From DATHVI01 sp035461385 (GTDB lineage Bacteria; Actinomycetota; Thermoleophilia; Solirubrobacterales; 70-9), in the NCBI GenBank assembly GCA_035461385.1, contig DATHVI010000075.1, forward strand, positions 1-46,181: 46,181 nt of DNA, read 5' to 3'. Both the position numbers and the translations under genes were made by a program. Below the pieces are notes generated by a model that saw only the letters and a list, made by a program, of their open reading frames with translations, was not told the origin of the DNA and did no database searches. Below are positions 37,424 to 45,866 of this stretch, one piece after another. Numbering within the stretch: the stretch's first letter is position 1; every line of letters starts with the position of its first letter.

Positions 37424-37690
37424 ATGGCCCGCCGCCAGCGCCAGGCCCAGCCGACGACCCGCCGACGCGGGCGCTTCTCCGAGCGCATGCGCCCGCGCAA
37501 GTACACGCGGATCAACGTCGAGCGGATCGACTACAAGGACCTGAACACGCTGCGGCGGTTCATCTCCGACCGCGGCAAGGTCCGGTCGCGGCGGGTCACC
37601 GGCCTCTCGCGCCGCCACCAGCAACAGCTCGCCGTCGCGATCAAGCGCGCCCGCGAGCTCGCCCTCCTTCCCTACGTCGGCGAGCGGTAG
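37424..37690 (+). CDS. rpsR: 30S ribosomal protein S18
   Basis: An 88-residue small-subunit protein that pairs with S6. S18 core: 'YTRINVERIDYKDLNTLRRF' and 'RRVTGLSRRHQQQLAVAIKR' followed by 'ARELALLPYV'. The N-terminal region contains no cysteines, so this is the zinc-free type. It follows ssb and precedes rplI by 17 bases. Confidence 0.97.
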   Translation: MARRQRQAQPTTRRRGRFSERMRPRKYTRINVERIDYKDLNTLRRFISDRGKVRSRRVTGLSRRHQQQLAVAIKRARELALLPYVGER

Positions 37691-37707
37691 GTCGAGGAGC
37701 GAGCGGT

Positions 37708-38160
37708 ATGGCGGAGGCGATCCTGCTCAAGGACGTTGAGGACCTCGGCGAGGCAGGCGACGCGGTCGACGTCTCACCCGGCTACCTGCGCAACTACCTG
37801 CTGCCACGAAACCTCGCCCAGCCGGCGACCAAGGGCGCGCTCGAGGAGGTCCGCCGGCGCAAGGAGGCTGCCGAGCGCGCCGCGCGCGAGGCCGAGGAGC
37901 GCGCCGAGGAGACCGCCGCCCTCCTCGCTCGCACCGTGCTGACGATCCAGCACCGCGCCGGCGAGGACGGCAAGCTCTACGGCTCGGTCACCAACGCCGA
38001 GATCGCCGACGCGATCGCCGCCGCCCGCGGCCTGCGGGTCGAGAAGAAGAAGATCAACCTCCCCGAGCCGATCCGGGAGGTCGGGACCTACATGGTCGAG
38101 GTCGAGGTCGCCGGCGGCCGCACCGCCTCGGTGAAGACGATCGTCGCCGAGGCGAAGTAG
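37708..38160 (+). CDS. rplI: 50S ribosomal protein L9
   Basis: A 150-residue large-subunit protein binding 23S rRNA near the L1 stalk. The N-domain has 'VDVSPGYLRNYLLPRNLAQP', then the long connecting helix ('RRRKEAAERAAREAEERAEE') and the C-domain 'GKLYGSVTNAEIADAI'. A GGAG site lies upstream of the ATG. Last gene of the ribosomal block before a broken small gene and dnaB. Confidence 0.97.
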   Translation: MAEAILLKDVEDLGEAGDAVDVSPGYLRNYLLPRNLAQPATKGALEEVRRRKEAAERAAREAEERAEETAALLARTVLTIQHRAGEDGKLYGSVTNAEIADAIAAARGLRVEKKKINLPEPIREVGTYMVEVEVAGGRTASVKTIVAEAK

Positions 38161-38167
38161 CCGGCGT

Positions 38168-38388
38168 TCAGCTCACGTCGGCACGGATCGCATCGAGCCG
38201 GCGAAGCAATGGCCGCAGCTCGTCCGAGGCGACGCTGCGGTCGACCTCGACCACGTGCTCGCCGTATCTGATCCGGTAGCGAATCTCGTCGGCGACGTCG
38301 TCGGCGTGGTAGCTGGCCTCAGGGAGTCGAACGGGGTCTCGGCGAGGGTGGTTCGCACCGACGCGACCGCGATCACCGATCGAACCAT
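38168..38388 (-). pseudogene. Broken small gene of unknown family (frameshift or missing start)
   Basis: The minus-strand frame ending at 38168 encodes a convincing protein tail, 'VRLPEASYHADDVADEIRYR' then 'RIRYGEHVVEVDRSVASDEL' and 'RPLLRRLDAIRADVS', with host-like codon usage. The frame is open back to the stop at 38453 but has no ATG, GTG or TTG. A plausible N-terminus, 'MVRSVIAVASVRTTLAE' from the ATG at 38388, lies in another frame and would join it by one frameshift near 38320. It is either a real frameshifted remnant or a sequencing error in a small gene of about 73 codons. It is convergent with rplI and divergent from dnaB. Confidence 0.5.
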
Positions 38389-38677
38389 CGCATCGTTGCT
38401 CGGCTGCCCGGCGTTCGAGGTTGAGTTCTCCACGAAGAGGAGGGGCACAAGCTCAACCTCGGTGCCGCACGGCCTCGAGGAGGACGGCGCGGACGAGGGG
38501 CCGCGACGACAAGTCCCCCCAAATGCCGCAAACGTGAGTGGCGCGCTGGAGGGCGGTGTGTTTTGATCGCCGCGTCGGTCTTCCGACCGGGCCGGGGCGC
38601 ATCCTGGGTCCGTGGGGTTCACACCGAGTGAGGATCTCGACCGGCCGGTGCCTGGGCGCGCCGGTGCGGGTGAGCGC
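38389..38677. other. dnaB upstream region
   Basis: About 290 bases with no supported gene between the broken small gene and dnaB. It contains a small CGGTC-TTCC-GACCG hairpin near 38576-38589 just after a GTGTTTTGATC stretch that may be an AT-rich promoter element. Long frames crossing it on both strands lack any domain. Confidence 0.35.
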
Positions 38678-40105
38678 ATGGCTGAAACCGAAGCGCACGT
38701 ACCACCGCAGAATCTCGAGGCCGAGGAATCGGTCCTCGGCGCGATGATGGTCTCCGAGGCGGCGATCACGCCGGTGATCCTCGAGGCGCGGCTCGCCGAC
38801 GAGGACTTCTACCGCGAGCGCCACCGGATCATCTTCCGGGCGATCAAGCAGCTCTACGAGCGCAACGAGCCGGTCGATGCGCTCACCGTCTCCGAGCTGC
38901 TGACCCAGCAGGGCGAGCTCGCCGAGGCCGGCGGGCGCGAGGCGGTCTCCCACCTCGCCTCGGTCGCGCCGGCGCCCGGGAACGCAGGCCACTACGGCCG
39001 GATCGTGAAGGAGAACGCGCTCCTGCGGAGGCTGCTCGCCGCTTCGCAGCGGATCCAGAAGTCGGTCCACGAGCGTGACGGGGAGCCGTACGAGCTCGTC
39101 GAGCAGGCCGAGAGCCTGCTGTTCAAGGTCGCGCACGAGGACCGCGCCAGCGACTTCTCGAAGCTCGCCGACATCCTCCACGACGAGGTCGACCGGCTCG
39201 AGGCGCTGTCGAAGGGCGACCTCGACGTCACCGGCACCCCGTCGGGGTTCAAGGACCTCGATGCGCTCCTCGGTGGCTTCCAGCCCGGGAACCTGATCGT
39301 GCTCGCCGCCCGCCCGGCGATGGGAAAGAGCGCCCTCGTCTGCTCGATCGCGGAGAAGGTCGCGACCAAGCACGGGCTCCCGGTCGCCTTCTTCTCGCTC
39401 GAGATGTCCGAGGTCGAGCTCGCCCACCGGTTCATCTCGGCACGGGCGCGAATCCAGGGTGACCGGCTGCGCAAGGGCAAGGTCTCGAGCCGCGACTGGC
39501 CGCGGGTGCTCCGGGCCTCGAACGAGCTCGAGAAGGCCCCGCTGTGGCTCGACGACTCCTCCGACCTCAGCATGCTCGAGCTCCGCGCGAAGGCGAGGCG
39601 CCTGGCGGCGAGCGAGGGCAAGCTCGGGCTGGTGATCGTCGACTACATGCAGCTGATGCGGCCCGAGGACCCGCGCGTCAACCGGGTCGAGCAGGTCGGT
39701 CAGATCAGCCGCGGGCTGAAGATCCTCGCCGGCGAGCTCGACGTCCCGGTGCTCGGCCTCTCGCAGCTATCCCGCGCCCCGGAGCTGCGCCCCGACAAGC
39801 GGCCGATCCTCTCCGACCTCCGCGAGAGCGGCCAGATCGAGGCCGACAGCGACGTCGTCGTCTTCATCTACCGCGACGAGGTCTACAACGACGACGGGCC
39901 GGAGGGCGAGGCTGAGCTGATCGTCGCCAAGCACCGCAACGGCCCGATCGGGATGGTGAAGCTCGCGTTCATCTCCAGCTACGCGAAGTTCGCCGACCCG
40001 GCGCCGGGCGACGCCGGGCCTCCGATCGAGCAGAAGCCCGGCGAGGGGCCGCCGCTCGGCGACGCACCGGACATCGACGAGTTCGCCGGGGCCGACGGCG
40101 GGTGA
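38678..40105 (+). CDS. dnaB: Replicative DNA helicase
   Basis: Hexameric 5'-3' helicase of the replication fork, 475 residues. The N-terminal helical domain begins 'VPPQNLEAEESVLGAMM' and has 'FYRERHRIIFRAIKQLYERN'. The RecA-like domain has Walker A 'RPAMGKSA' (212-219), 'FFSLEMSEVELAHRFISARA', Walker B 'LVIVDYMQLM', 'LGLSQLSRAPELRPDKRPIL' and the arginine-finger region 'HRNGPIG'. No intein interrupts it, unlike many mycobacterial dnaB genes. The start is the ATG at 38678 with GGTGAG upstream; a GTG-type start at 38612 would add 22 unlikely residues. Its stop overlaps the loader-like gene by four bases (GTGA). Confidence 0.97.
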   Translation: MAETEAHVPPQNLEAEESVLGAMMVSEAAITPVILEARLADEDFYRERHRIIFRAIKQLYERNEPVDALTVSELLTQQGELAEAGGREAVSHLASVAPAPGNAGHYGRIVKENALLRRLLAASQRIQKSVHERDGEPYELVEQAESLLFKVAHEDRASDFSKLADILHDEVDRLEALSKGDLDVTGTPSGFKDLDALLGGFQPGNLIVLAARPAMGKSALVCSIAEKVATKHGLPVAFFSLEMSEVELAHRFISARARIQGDRLRKGKVSSRDWPRVLRASNELEKAPLWLDDSSDLSMLELRAKARRLAASEGKLGLVIVDYMQLMRPEDPRVNRVEQVGQISRGLKILAGELDVPVLGLSQLSRAPELRPDKRPILSDLRESGQIEADSDVVVFIYRDEVYNDDGPEGEAELIVAKHRNGPIGMVKLAFISSYAKFADPAPGDAGPPIEQKPGEGPPLGDAPDIDEFAGADGG

Positions 40106-40848
40106 GCGAGCCGGCGCGCAACCCGCTGCGCCTCCCCGCGCCGGGCGAGCCGAGCCCGTGTCCGCTCGGCGCCTGCGATGGGTCGGGCTGGATCCTCGGC
40201 CCGGAGGACGTCGCCCGCCCGTGCGAGTGCCGCGAGGCACGGATGGCGCGGAGGCGCTCGCACGGCGTCGCCTCGGCGATCCCGCCTCGCTATCGCGGGG
40301 TTTCGCTCGACCGCCCGCCGATCTCCGACCTCGCGCGCGCCCCGGGCTCGGCTCCGGTCGTCGCGGCGGTGCGGGCGTTCATCGAGGCCCTCGACGAGCA
40401 GCTCGCCACCGGCCGCGGGATCTGGTTGATGGGCGACGTCGGAACCGGCAAGACGGCCCTCGCGATGCTGGTCTCGAAGGCAGCCGCCGGGGCCGGCCGC
40501 TCGGTTGCGATCTACTCGCTGCCGCGCCTGCTGGCCCGGATCCGCCGCACCTACGACGCCGAGGTCGGGGAGGACTCCTACCTCGACTTCTTCGCCCGGC
40601 TGACCTCGGTCGACCTGCTGCACATCGACGACCTCGGCGCCGAGAAGCGAAGCGACTGGGTGCTCGAGCAGCTCTACGCGATCGTCGACGAGCGCTACCA
40701 GGCCGAGCGGTCGATGGTCGTCACCACCAACCTCACCGTCGACGAGCTCGAGGAGCAGATCGGGAAGCGAACCGTCTCCCGCCTCGCCGAGATCTGCGGC
40801 GACCCGCTGCCGCTCTACGGCGAGGACCTCCGCTACCGGGTCGCCTGA
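40102..40848 (+). CDS. DnaC/DnaI-like helicase loader ATPase
   Basis: A 248-residue AAA+ ATPase. An N-terminal cysteine cluster (C20, C25, C41, C43 in 'PCPLGACDGSGW' and 'RPCECREA') looks like the zinc-binding module of DnaI/DnaC loaders. The ATPase core has Walker A 'GDVGTGKT' (111-118), 'YSLPRLLARIRRTYD', Walker B 'LLHIDDLGAEK' (about 172-182), sensor 1 'MVVTTNLTVDEL' and 'RTVSRLAEICGDPLPL' with the arginine finger. Translationally coupled to dnaB (GTGA), which supports a role in loading that helicase. Many actinobacteria use DciA instead, so the pairing is worth noting. Confidence 0.9.
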   Translation: MSEPARNPLRLPAPGEPSPCPLGACDGSGWILGPEDVARPCECREARMARRRSHGVASAIPPRYRGVSLDRPPISDLARAPGSAPVVAAVRAFIEALDEQLATGRGIWLMGDVGTGKTALAMLVSKAAAGAGRSVAIYSLPRLLARIRRTYDAEVGEDSYLDFFARLTSVDLLHIDDLGAEKRSDWVLEQLYAIVDERYQAERSMVVTTNLTVDELEEQIGKRTVSRLAEICGDPLPLYGEDLRYRVA

Positions 40849-40966
40849 GCTCTCCCGGCGGTCGGCCCGATTCGCGCGCCCACCGTGCCGTCCGAAGATG
40901 GGGGGTTCACCCGATGCGCTCGCGGCGCCCGTCGACGATCCTATGGTCAGAAAGAGGAGGTGACCG

Positions 40967-41734
40967 ATGAACCATCAGGCGATATTGCTGCCCGGAGGCG
41001 TGCTGCCGCCGGACCTCGCCTACGGCGGCCTGATCGACGCGTTCGACGACCGGGTCAGCGCCCGCCCGAAGGCCCTCGAGGTCTACGCGGGACCGGAGCC
41101 GCCAGCCGGCTACGGGCTCGAGACTGAGGTCGACGGCGTCCTCGGCGAGGCCGACGCGGCGGGGTTCGAGCGCTTCCACCTCGTCGGCTACTCGGCTGGT
41201 GGCGCGATCTCGGCCGCGGTGGTCGCTCGCGCCCCCGAGCGGGTGATCAGCCTCGCGCTGCTCGAGCCGGCGTGGGTGGGGAACCGCGGCCTCGGGCCAG
41301 GCGAGCGGGCGGCGAAGGCCCGGATGGAGCGGATCAGGGGTCTGCCTGGGGGGGAGATGATGCGCGAGTTCGTCCGGCTCCAGATCGCCCCGGGCGTCGA
41401 GCCGCCGCCGTCGCCCGACGGTCCCGCCCCGCCGTGGATGGCCAGGCGTCCCGCCGGCCTCACTGCGATTACCGAGGCGTTCGACCGCTTCGACCTCGAT
41501 CCGGAGGCGCTGCGTGCCTTTACGCGCCCCGTCTACTACGCGCTCGGCGGGCGCAGCAACCCGGAATACTACGGCGAGATGGCCGAGCGCCTCGAGGGCC
41601 TGTTTGCGGACTTCACGCTCGAGGTCTACCCGGATCGCCATCACTTCGACCCTCCCCACCGAGTCGAGCCGGAGCGCCTCGCCGGGCGTCTGAGCGCGCT
41701 CTGGGACCGCGCCGTTACGGGGGTCGCGGCGTGA
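40967..41734 (+). CDS. Alpha/beta hydrolase
   Basis: A 255-residue single-domain hydrolase. The nucleophile elbow is 'HLVGYSAGGAISAA' with S76; the acid and His are likely the Asp of 'VYPDRHHFDPPHRV' or nearby and one of its His residues. The oxyanion-hole region 'LLPGGVLPPDLAYGGLIDAF' follows the usual strand 3. A strong AGAGGAGGTGA site lies ahead of the ATG. The substrate is unknown; relatives include esterases and lactonases. It is translationally coupled to the methyltransferase that follows. Confidence 0.9.
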   Translation: MNHQAILLPGGVLPPDLAYGGLIDAFDDRVSARPKALEVYAGPEPPAGYGLETEVDGVLGEADAAGFERFHLVGYSAGGAISAAVVARAPERVISLALLEPAWVGNRGLGPGERAAKARMERIRGLPGGEMMREFVRLQIAPGVEPPPSPDGPAPPWMARRPAGLTAITEAFDRFDLDPEALRAFTRPVYYALGGRSNPEYYGEMAERLEGLFADFTLEVYPDRHHFDPPHRVEPERLAGRLSALWDRAVTGVAA

Positions 41735-42567
41735 GTGCCGGCACGTCGATCGACGCCGACGCCTTCAACGCGTTCGAGGCCGAGGGCTGGAGCCGAAGGG
41801 CGCGGGGCTACCACGAGTTCTTCTCGTCGATCACGGCCCGGGCGGCCGAGCCGCTGCTCGACGCCGCCGCGGTCGGCAGCGGCAGCGGAGTGCTAGACGT
41901 CGCGACAGGACCCGGCTACGTGGCTGCAGCCGCCCTGGCGAGGGGAGCTGACGCGACTGGGCTCGACGTCTCGTCGGAGATGGTCGAGCTCGCATCGCGC
42001 CTGCACCCGGAGGGGCGCTTCGTCGCCGGCGACGCCGAGCGGCTTCCGTTCGAGGATCGGTCGTTCGACGCGGCTGTGGCTGCCTTCGCGATCCTCCACC
42101 TCGGGCGTCCGGGCCTCGCCGCCTCGGAGCTCGCGAGGGTCGTGCGGCCCGGCGGTCGGGTTGCGGTGAGCGTCTGGGACCGGCCGACGCGCTGCCGGCT
42201 GGTCGGCGTCTTCATCGACGCCCTCGCCGAGGCGGACGCGTCGCCGGCCGCGGGGGTGCCCGCCGGCCCCGACTTCTTTCGCTTCGCCGACGACGGCGAG
42301 CTCCGGACGCTGCTTGCCGAGGCCGGGTTCGAGCGCCCCGAGGTGGCCGAGCTGCGCTTCACCCACCACCTCGCCGGGCCGGCCGAGCTTTGGCACGGGA
42401 TGCTCGACGGCACCGTGCGCGTGCGGGCGATGGTCGAGCGTCAGCCGCAGCCGGTCCGCGAGCGGATCAGGGCCGCCTTCGACCGGCTCGTCGCCGAGCA
42501 CGCCGGCGAGGGAGGCCTCGAGATCCCGGTGGCGATCAAGATCGGCTCGGCGCGCCGGCCGCGCTGA
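41731..42567 (+). CDS. Class I SAM-dependent methyltransferase
   Basis: A 278-residue methyltransferase. SAM-binding motif I is 'VLDVATGPGYVAAAALARGA', followed by 'GLDVSSEMVELA' (acidic ribose ligand), 'FVAGDAERLPFEDRSFDAAV' (motif II) and 'LARVVRPGGRVAVSVWD' (motif III), a pattern close to UbiE/arsenite-methyltransferase-like small-molecule enzymes. GTG start overlapping the hydrolase stop as GTGA. The substrate cannot be assigned. It is convergent with arfB, only 14 bases away. Confidence 0.92.
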   Translation: MSAGTSIDADAFNAFEAEGWSRRARGYHEFFSSITARAAEPLLDAAAVGSGSGVLDVATGPGYVAAAALARGADATGLDVSSEMVELASRLHPEGRFVAGDAERLPFEDRSFDAAVAAFAILHLGRPGLAASELARVVRPGGRVAVSVWDRPTRCRLVGVFIDALAEADASPAAGVPAGPDFFRFADDGELRTLLAEAGFERPEVAELRFTHHLAGPAELWHGMLDGTVRVRAMVERQPQPVRERIRAAFDRLVAEHAGEGGLEIPVAIKIGSARRPR

Positions 42568-42581
42568 GGAGCCGCCGCGCC

Positions 42582-42995
42582 TCAGTCGTCGCCGGCCCCG
42601 GGCTTTCCCCGGCCGCGCTTGATCTCCGATCGGCGGCGCTTCATCGCCATCCGCCGCTCCTTCGCCGCCCGGCTCGGCTTCGTCCGCCGGCGGGAGCGCC
42701 GGACCCGCAGGCTCGTCGCGATCCGCTCGGCGAGCCGCTCGAGCGCCAGCTCGCGGTTGCGCGCCTGGCTGCGGGCGTCCTGGGCCACCGCGCTCACCCG
42801 CGGCCCGTGGCGTTCGCGCAGGCGCCGCTTCTGGGCCTCGCTGAGAGCGCTCGAGGCGTCGATCTCGAGCACCGCTTCGATCCGCGATGCGGTCACGTTC
42901 GCGTGCTGCCCACCCGGTCCCGACGACCGGCTCGCGCGAAGGTCGATCTCCGACAGCGGGATCCGCGCCGGCCCGGCGTCGATGAAGCGAGTCAT
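42582..42995 (-). CDS. arfB: Alternative ribosome-rescue factor (peptidyl-tRNA hydrolase ArfB/YaeJ)
   Basis: Rescues ribosomes stalled on mRNAs lacking a stop codon by hydrolysing peptidyl-tRNA. At 137 residues it has the release-factor-like catalytic loop 'SRSSGPGGQHANV' (GGQ at 28-30) and the long basic C-terminal tail ('RRRTKPSRAAKERRMAMKRR') that enters the empty mRNA channel. The ATG at 42995 gives the normal N-terminus; longer frames are shadows of the neighbouring cyclase. The next gene upstream, the cyclase fusion, is on the same strand. Confidence 0.95.
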   Translation of the reverse strand: MTRFIDAGPARIPLSEIDLRASRSSGPGGQHANVTASRIEAVLEIDASSALSEAQKRRLRERHGPRVSAVAQDARSQARNRELALERLAERIATSLRVRRSRRRTKPSRAAKERRMAMKRRRSEIKRGRGKPGAGDD

Positions 42996-43077
42996 GCCCT
43001 GAGTATTGCCTCCGCCTCCGCGGCGGGAATCGCGCGCCGTGCCCGGGAAGCCTTCGCGGCCGGGCTGAGCTCGCGGG

Positions 43078-44409
43078 TCAGCCGCTGACCGCGTAAAGGG
43101 CCCACTCGCCCGGGACCCCCTTGAGCTCGGCGGTCCCGCGAGCCTCGAACTCGATCCCCGAGCCGACGACCAGGTCCTTGACCGTCCGCGAGACGAGGAC
43201 CTCGCCCGCGCCCGCCCGGGCCGCCACCCGCGCCCCGATGTGGACCGCCATCCCGCCGACGTCGCCGTCGCGCAGCTCGCACTCCCCGCTGTGGAGGCCG
43301 GCGCGGATCTCGATCCCGAGGCTGCGAACCTCCCGTGCGGCGGCCGTTGCACAGCCGATCGCCCGTGCCGGACCGTCGAACGTCGCGAGGATGCCGTCGC
43401 CAGTCGACTTCACCGCGCTCCCGCGATGAAGCTGGATCTGCCTGCGGATCAGCACGTCATGACGATCGAGCAGCTCGCGCCAACCGCGATCGCCGAGCTC
43501 GGCGGCGCGGACGGTCGAGTCGACGATGTCGGTGAACAGGACCGTGGCGAGCACGCGCTCGGGCGCCCGGGGAGCCCGGTGCCCGATGAGGAACTCCTCG
43601 ATCTGCCCGACTACCAGGTCGACATCGGCCGCCGAGATCACGTGATCGGCGCCGTCGATCTCGACCCATCGGGCCCCTGGGATCTTCTCAGCGAGATGAC
43701 GGCCGAGCGCCACTGGCGCGACCGCGTCGTCGCGAGGGTGCATGACCATCGTCGGCGCCGTGACCAGCGGCAGGACGTCGCGGACGTCGGTCTCGCGGTA
43801 GAGGCCCAGCAGGGCCTTGACTCCCCTCGGGCTGGTGCCGAGCCGCAGCAGCCGCGCCCAGTCCTCCTCGGCCTCGCGGTCGCCGACCCAGCTCGGGGCG
43901 AACTGCTCGATCGCCACCGGGCTGCCCCAGCCGCGCTCGAGCGAGTCGCCCCAAGCGTCGAGCGCCCTCGTGCTCACACCTTCCGGATAGCCGGGGGCGC
44001 GGATGAGCCGGGCCCAGCTTCCCCAGAGGATCAGGTGGGTGCAGCGCTCAGGGTGCGTCGCCGCGAGCATGATCGCCATCGGCCCGCCCTCTGAGATCCC
44101 GAGCACCGCCGCCCGCTCCGAGCCCGCCGCGTCGAGCACCGCGAGCAGGTCGTCGGCGGTCTCCTCGATCGTCGGCGGCCGCCCGGTGCGGTCCGAGAGG
44201 CCCTGCTCGCGCTTGTCGAACAGGATCAGCCGCGCGAAGCCGGCGATCGCCCGCGGGGCGCGGGAGAGGTGGCGCGAGCGCATGATCTCTTCGACGTGGG
44301 AGACGAACCCGGGGGCGACGATCAAGTCCGGTGGGCCCTCGCCAAAGGTTCGGTAGGCGATGCTGAGGCCACCGCTGAGCGCGTACCGGGTCTCGGATCC
44401 CTCCGTCAT
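43078..44409 (-). CDS. Alpha/beta-hydrolase fused to class III adenylate/guanylate cyclase
   Basis: A 443-residue two-domain protein. The hydrolase (about 1-275) has 'PDLIVAPGFVSHVE', the nucleophile elbow 'VLGISEGGPMAIML' with S106, and D228/H256 as probable triad members. The cyclase catalytic domain (about 284-443) has metal-binding D294 in 'VLFTDIVDST' and D338 in 'VKSTGDGILATF', 'IEIRAGLHSGECE', and 'AVHIGARVAARAGAGEVLVS', where a His (390) stands in place of the transition-state Asn of classical cyclases, a substitution seen in this fusion family. It probably makes cAMP in response to a ligand bound by the hydrolase domain (inference). ATG at 44409 preferred; the frame extends to 44427. 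Confidence 0.92.
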   Translation of the reverse strand: MTEGSETRYALSGGLSIAYRTFGEGPPDLIVAPGFVSHVEEIMRSRHLSRAPRAIAGFARLILFDKREQGLSDRTGRPPTIEETADDLLAVLDAAGSERAAVLGISEGGPMAIMLAATHPERCTHLILWGSWARLIRAPGYPEGVSTRALDAWGDSLERGWGSPVAIEQFAPSWVGDREAEEDWARLLRLGTSPRGVKALLGLYRETDVRDVLPLVTAPTMVMHPRDDAVAPVALGRHLAEKIPGARWVEIDGADHVISAADVDLVVGQIEEFLIGHRAPRAPERVLATVLFTDIVDSTVRAAELGDRGWRELLDRHDVLIRRQIQLHRGSAVKSTGDGILATFDGPARAIGCATAAAREVRSLGIEIRAGLHSGECELRDGDVGGMAVHIGARVAARAGAGEVLVSRTVKDLVVGSGIEFEARGTAELKGVPGEWALYAVSG

Positions 44410-44493
44410 CGCTCGCACGCGATCCATCCTCCCATCTCACAGGCGCGCCGCGAATCGAGCGCGGCCGGCGGGGCTCCCGGCTGCCGGCTTGCT

Positions 44494-44499
44494 CATAAT
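44494..44499 (+). promoter_or_regulatory. -10 box of purA (near-leaderless)
   Basis: CATAAT ending 9 bases before the purA ATG, in an otherwise GC-rich region, with no Shine-Dalgarno sequence between. This predicts a transcript starting within a few bases of the start codon. Confidence 0.5.
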
Positions 44500-44508
44500 C
44501 ACCTCGCG

Positions 44509-45807
44509 ATGCCGAGCACGGTGATAGTCGGGGCCCAGTGGGGCGACGAGGGGAAGGGCAAGGTCACCGACCTGCTCGCCGAGCAGGCTGGGATGGTCGT
44601 TCGCTTCCAGGGTGGCAACAACGCCGGCCACACGATCATCCAGGACGGCGAGACCTACAAGTTCCACCTGATTCCCTCCGGGATCCTCTATCCCGGCAAA
44701 GCCTGCGTGATCGGAAACGGGGTTGTGATCGATCCCGGGGTGCTGATCTCCGAGCTCGAGGACCTGCGCCGGCGGGGCATCGACTCCTCGGCGCTGCGGA
44801 TCTCGGCCAACGCGCACTTGATCATGCCCTACCACGTCCTCCTCGACACCGCCGGGGAGGCGCGGCTCGGCAAGCTCCAGATCGGGACGACCAAGCGCGG
44901 AATCGGCCCCTGCTACGCCGACAAGTCGGCCCGGCTCGGGATCCGCGTCCAGGATCTCCTCGACCCGAAGATCCTCCGCAAGAAGATCATGGCGGCGATG
45001 GAGCCGAAGAAGCAGGCGCTGCGGCCGTTTGCCCGCGACCCGCGGCTCGACCTGCACGCGATGACCGAGGAGTACCTCCGCTACGGGCATCGGATCGAGC
45101 CCCACATCACCGACACCGTCCACCTCGTCTGGGACGCGCTCGATGCCGGCGAGCACGTGATCTTCGAAGGTGCGCAGGGCACCCTTCTCGATCTCGACCA
45201 CGGGACCTACCCGTTCGTCACCTCGTCGAATCCGGTCGCCGGCGCGGCCTGCGTCGGTGCGGGAATCGGGCCGTCGGACATCGACGAGGTCTGGGGGGTG
45301 GCGAAGGCCTACGCGACCCGAGTCGGATCGGGCCCGTTCCCGACCGAGCTCGAGGACGAGACGGGGGTCGTGATCCGCGAGCGCGGGGGCGAGCGGGGGA
45401 CGACGACCGGACGCGACCGCCGCACCGGGTGGCTCGATCTCGTCGCGCTGCGCTACGCCGTCCGCCTCAACCGGCTCACCGCGCTCGCGATAACGAAGCT
45501 CGACGTCCTCGCCGGGATCGACCCGCTGCGGGTCGCCGTCGCCTATCGCAGCTCCGAGGGAGCGACCCTCGATCGCTTCCCCTACCACCAGTCGATTCTC
45601 CACGGAGCGGAGGCGATCTACGAGGACCTGCCGGGATTCGAGGGGGACATCGGCGGCTGCCGCACCGTCGCCGACCTCCCCGCGGCCGCACGCGACTTCC
45701 TCGACTTCATCGCCGACCGGACCGGGGTTCCGATCCGGCTGATCGGCGTCGGCCCGGGCCGCGACCAGGTGATCTGGTCGGGAGCCCAGGAGCTGCGCGC
45801 CGCCTGA
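44509..45807 (+). CDS. purA: Adenylosuccinate synthetase
   Basis: Converts IMP and aspartate to adenylosuccinate using GTP, the first committed step to AMP. Full length, 432 residues. Signatures: 'VGAQWGDEGKGKVTDLLAEQ' (GTP P-loop and catalytic Asp), 'FQGGNNAGHTI' (catalytic His), 'IGTTKRGIGPCYADKSARLG', 'FEGAQGTLLDLDHGTYPFVT', 'RVGSGPFPTELEDETG' and 'TTGRDRRTGWLDLVALRYAV', with the base-specific 'TKLDVLAG'. The ATG at 44509 matches the family start. A near-leaderless -10 box lies just ahead. Confidence 0.98.
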   Translation: MPSTVIVGAQWGDEGKGKVTDLLAEQAGMVVRFQGGNNAGHTIIQDGETYKFHLIPSGILYPGKACVIGNGVVIDPGVLISELEDLRRRGIDSSALRISANAHLIMPYHVLLDTAGEARLGKLQIGTTKRGIGPCYADKSARLGIRVQDLLDPKILRKKIMAAMEPKKQALRPFARDPRLDLHAMTEEYLRYGHRIEPHITDTVHLVWDALDAGEHVIFEGAQGTLLDLDHGTYPFVTSSNPVAGAACVGAGIGPSDIDEVWGVAKAYATRVGSGPFPTELEDETGVVIRERGGERGTTTGRDRRTGWLDLVALRYAVRLNRLTALAITKLDVLAGIDPLRVAVAYRSSEGATLDRFPYHQSILHGAEAIYEDLPGFEGDIGGCRTVADLPAAARDFLDFIADRTGVPIRLIGVGPGRDQVIWSGAQELRAA

Positions 45808-45851
45808 GCGCTTCGCCCCGCCGACCCGCCGGGCGCGGCGAAACCCGCACC

Positions 45852-45857
45852 TATACT
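45852..45857 (+). promoter_or_regulatory. -10 box of the pyruvate carboxylase gene (near-leaderless)
   Basis: TATACT ending 9 bases before the ATG at 45867, with no ribosome-binding site between. Same geometry as at purA. Confidence 0.55.
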
Positions 45858-45866
45858 GCCGCTCCA

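Noticed and set aside
38255..38566. 103-codon plus-strand ORF between rplI and dnaB
   Set aside because: The minus strand has a more convincing protein tail across 38168-38330; the plus ORF's similarity to natural sequence is explained as its complement.
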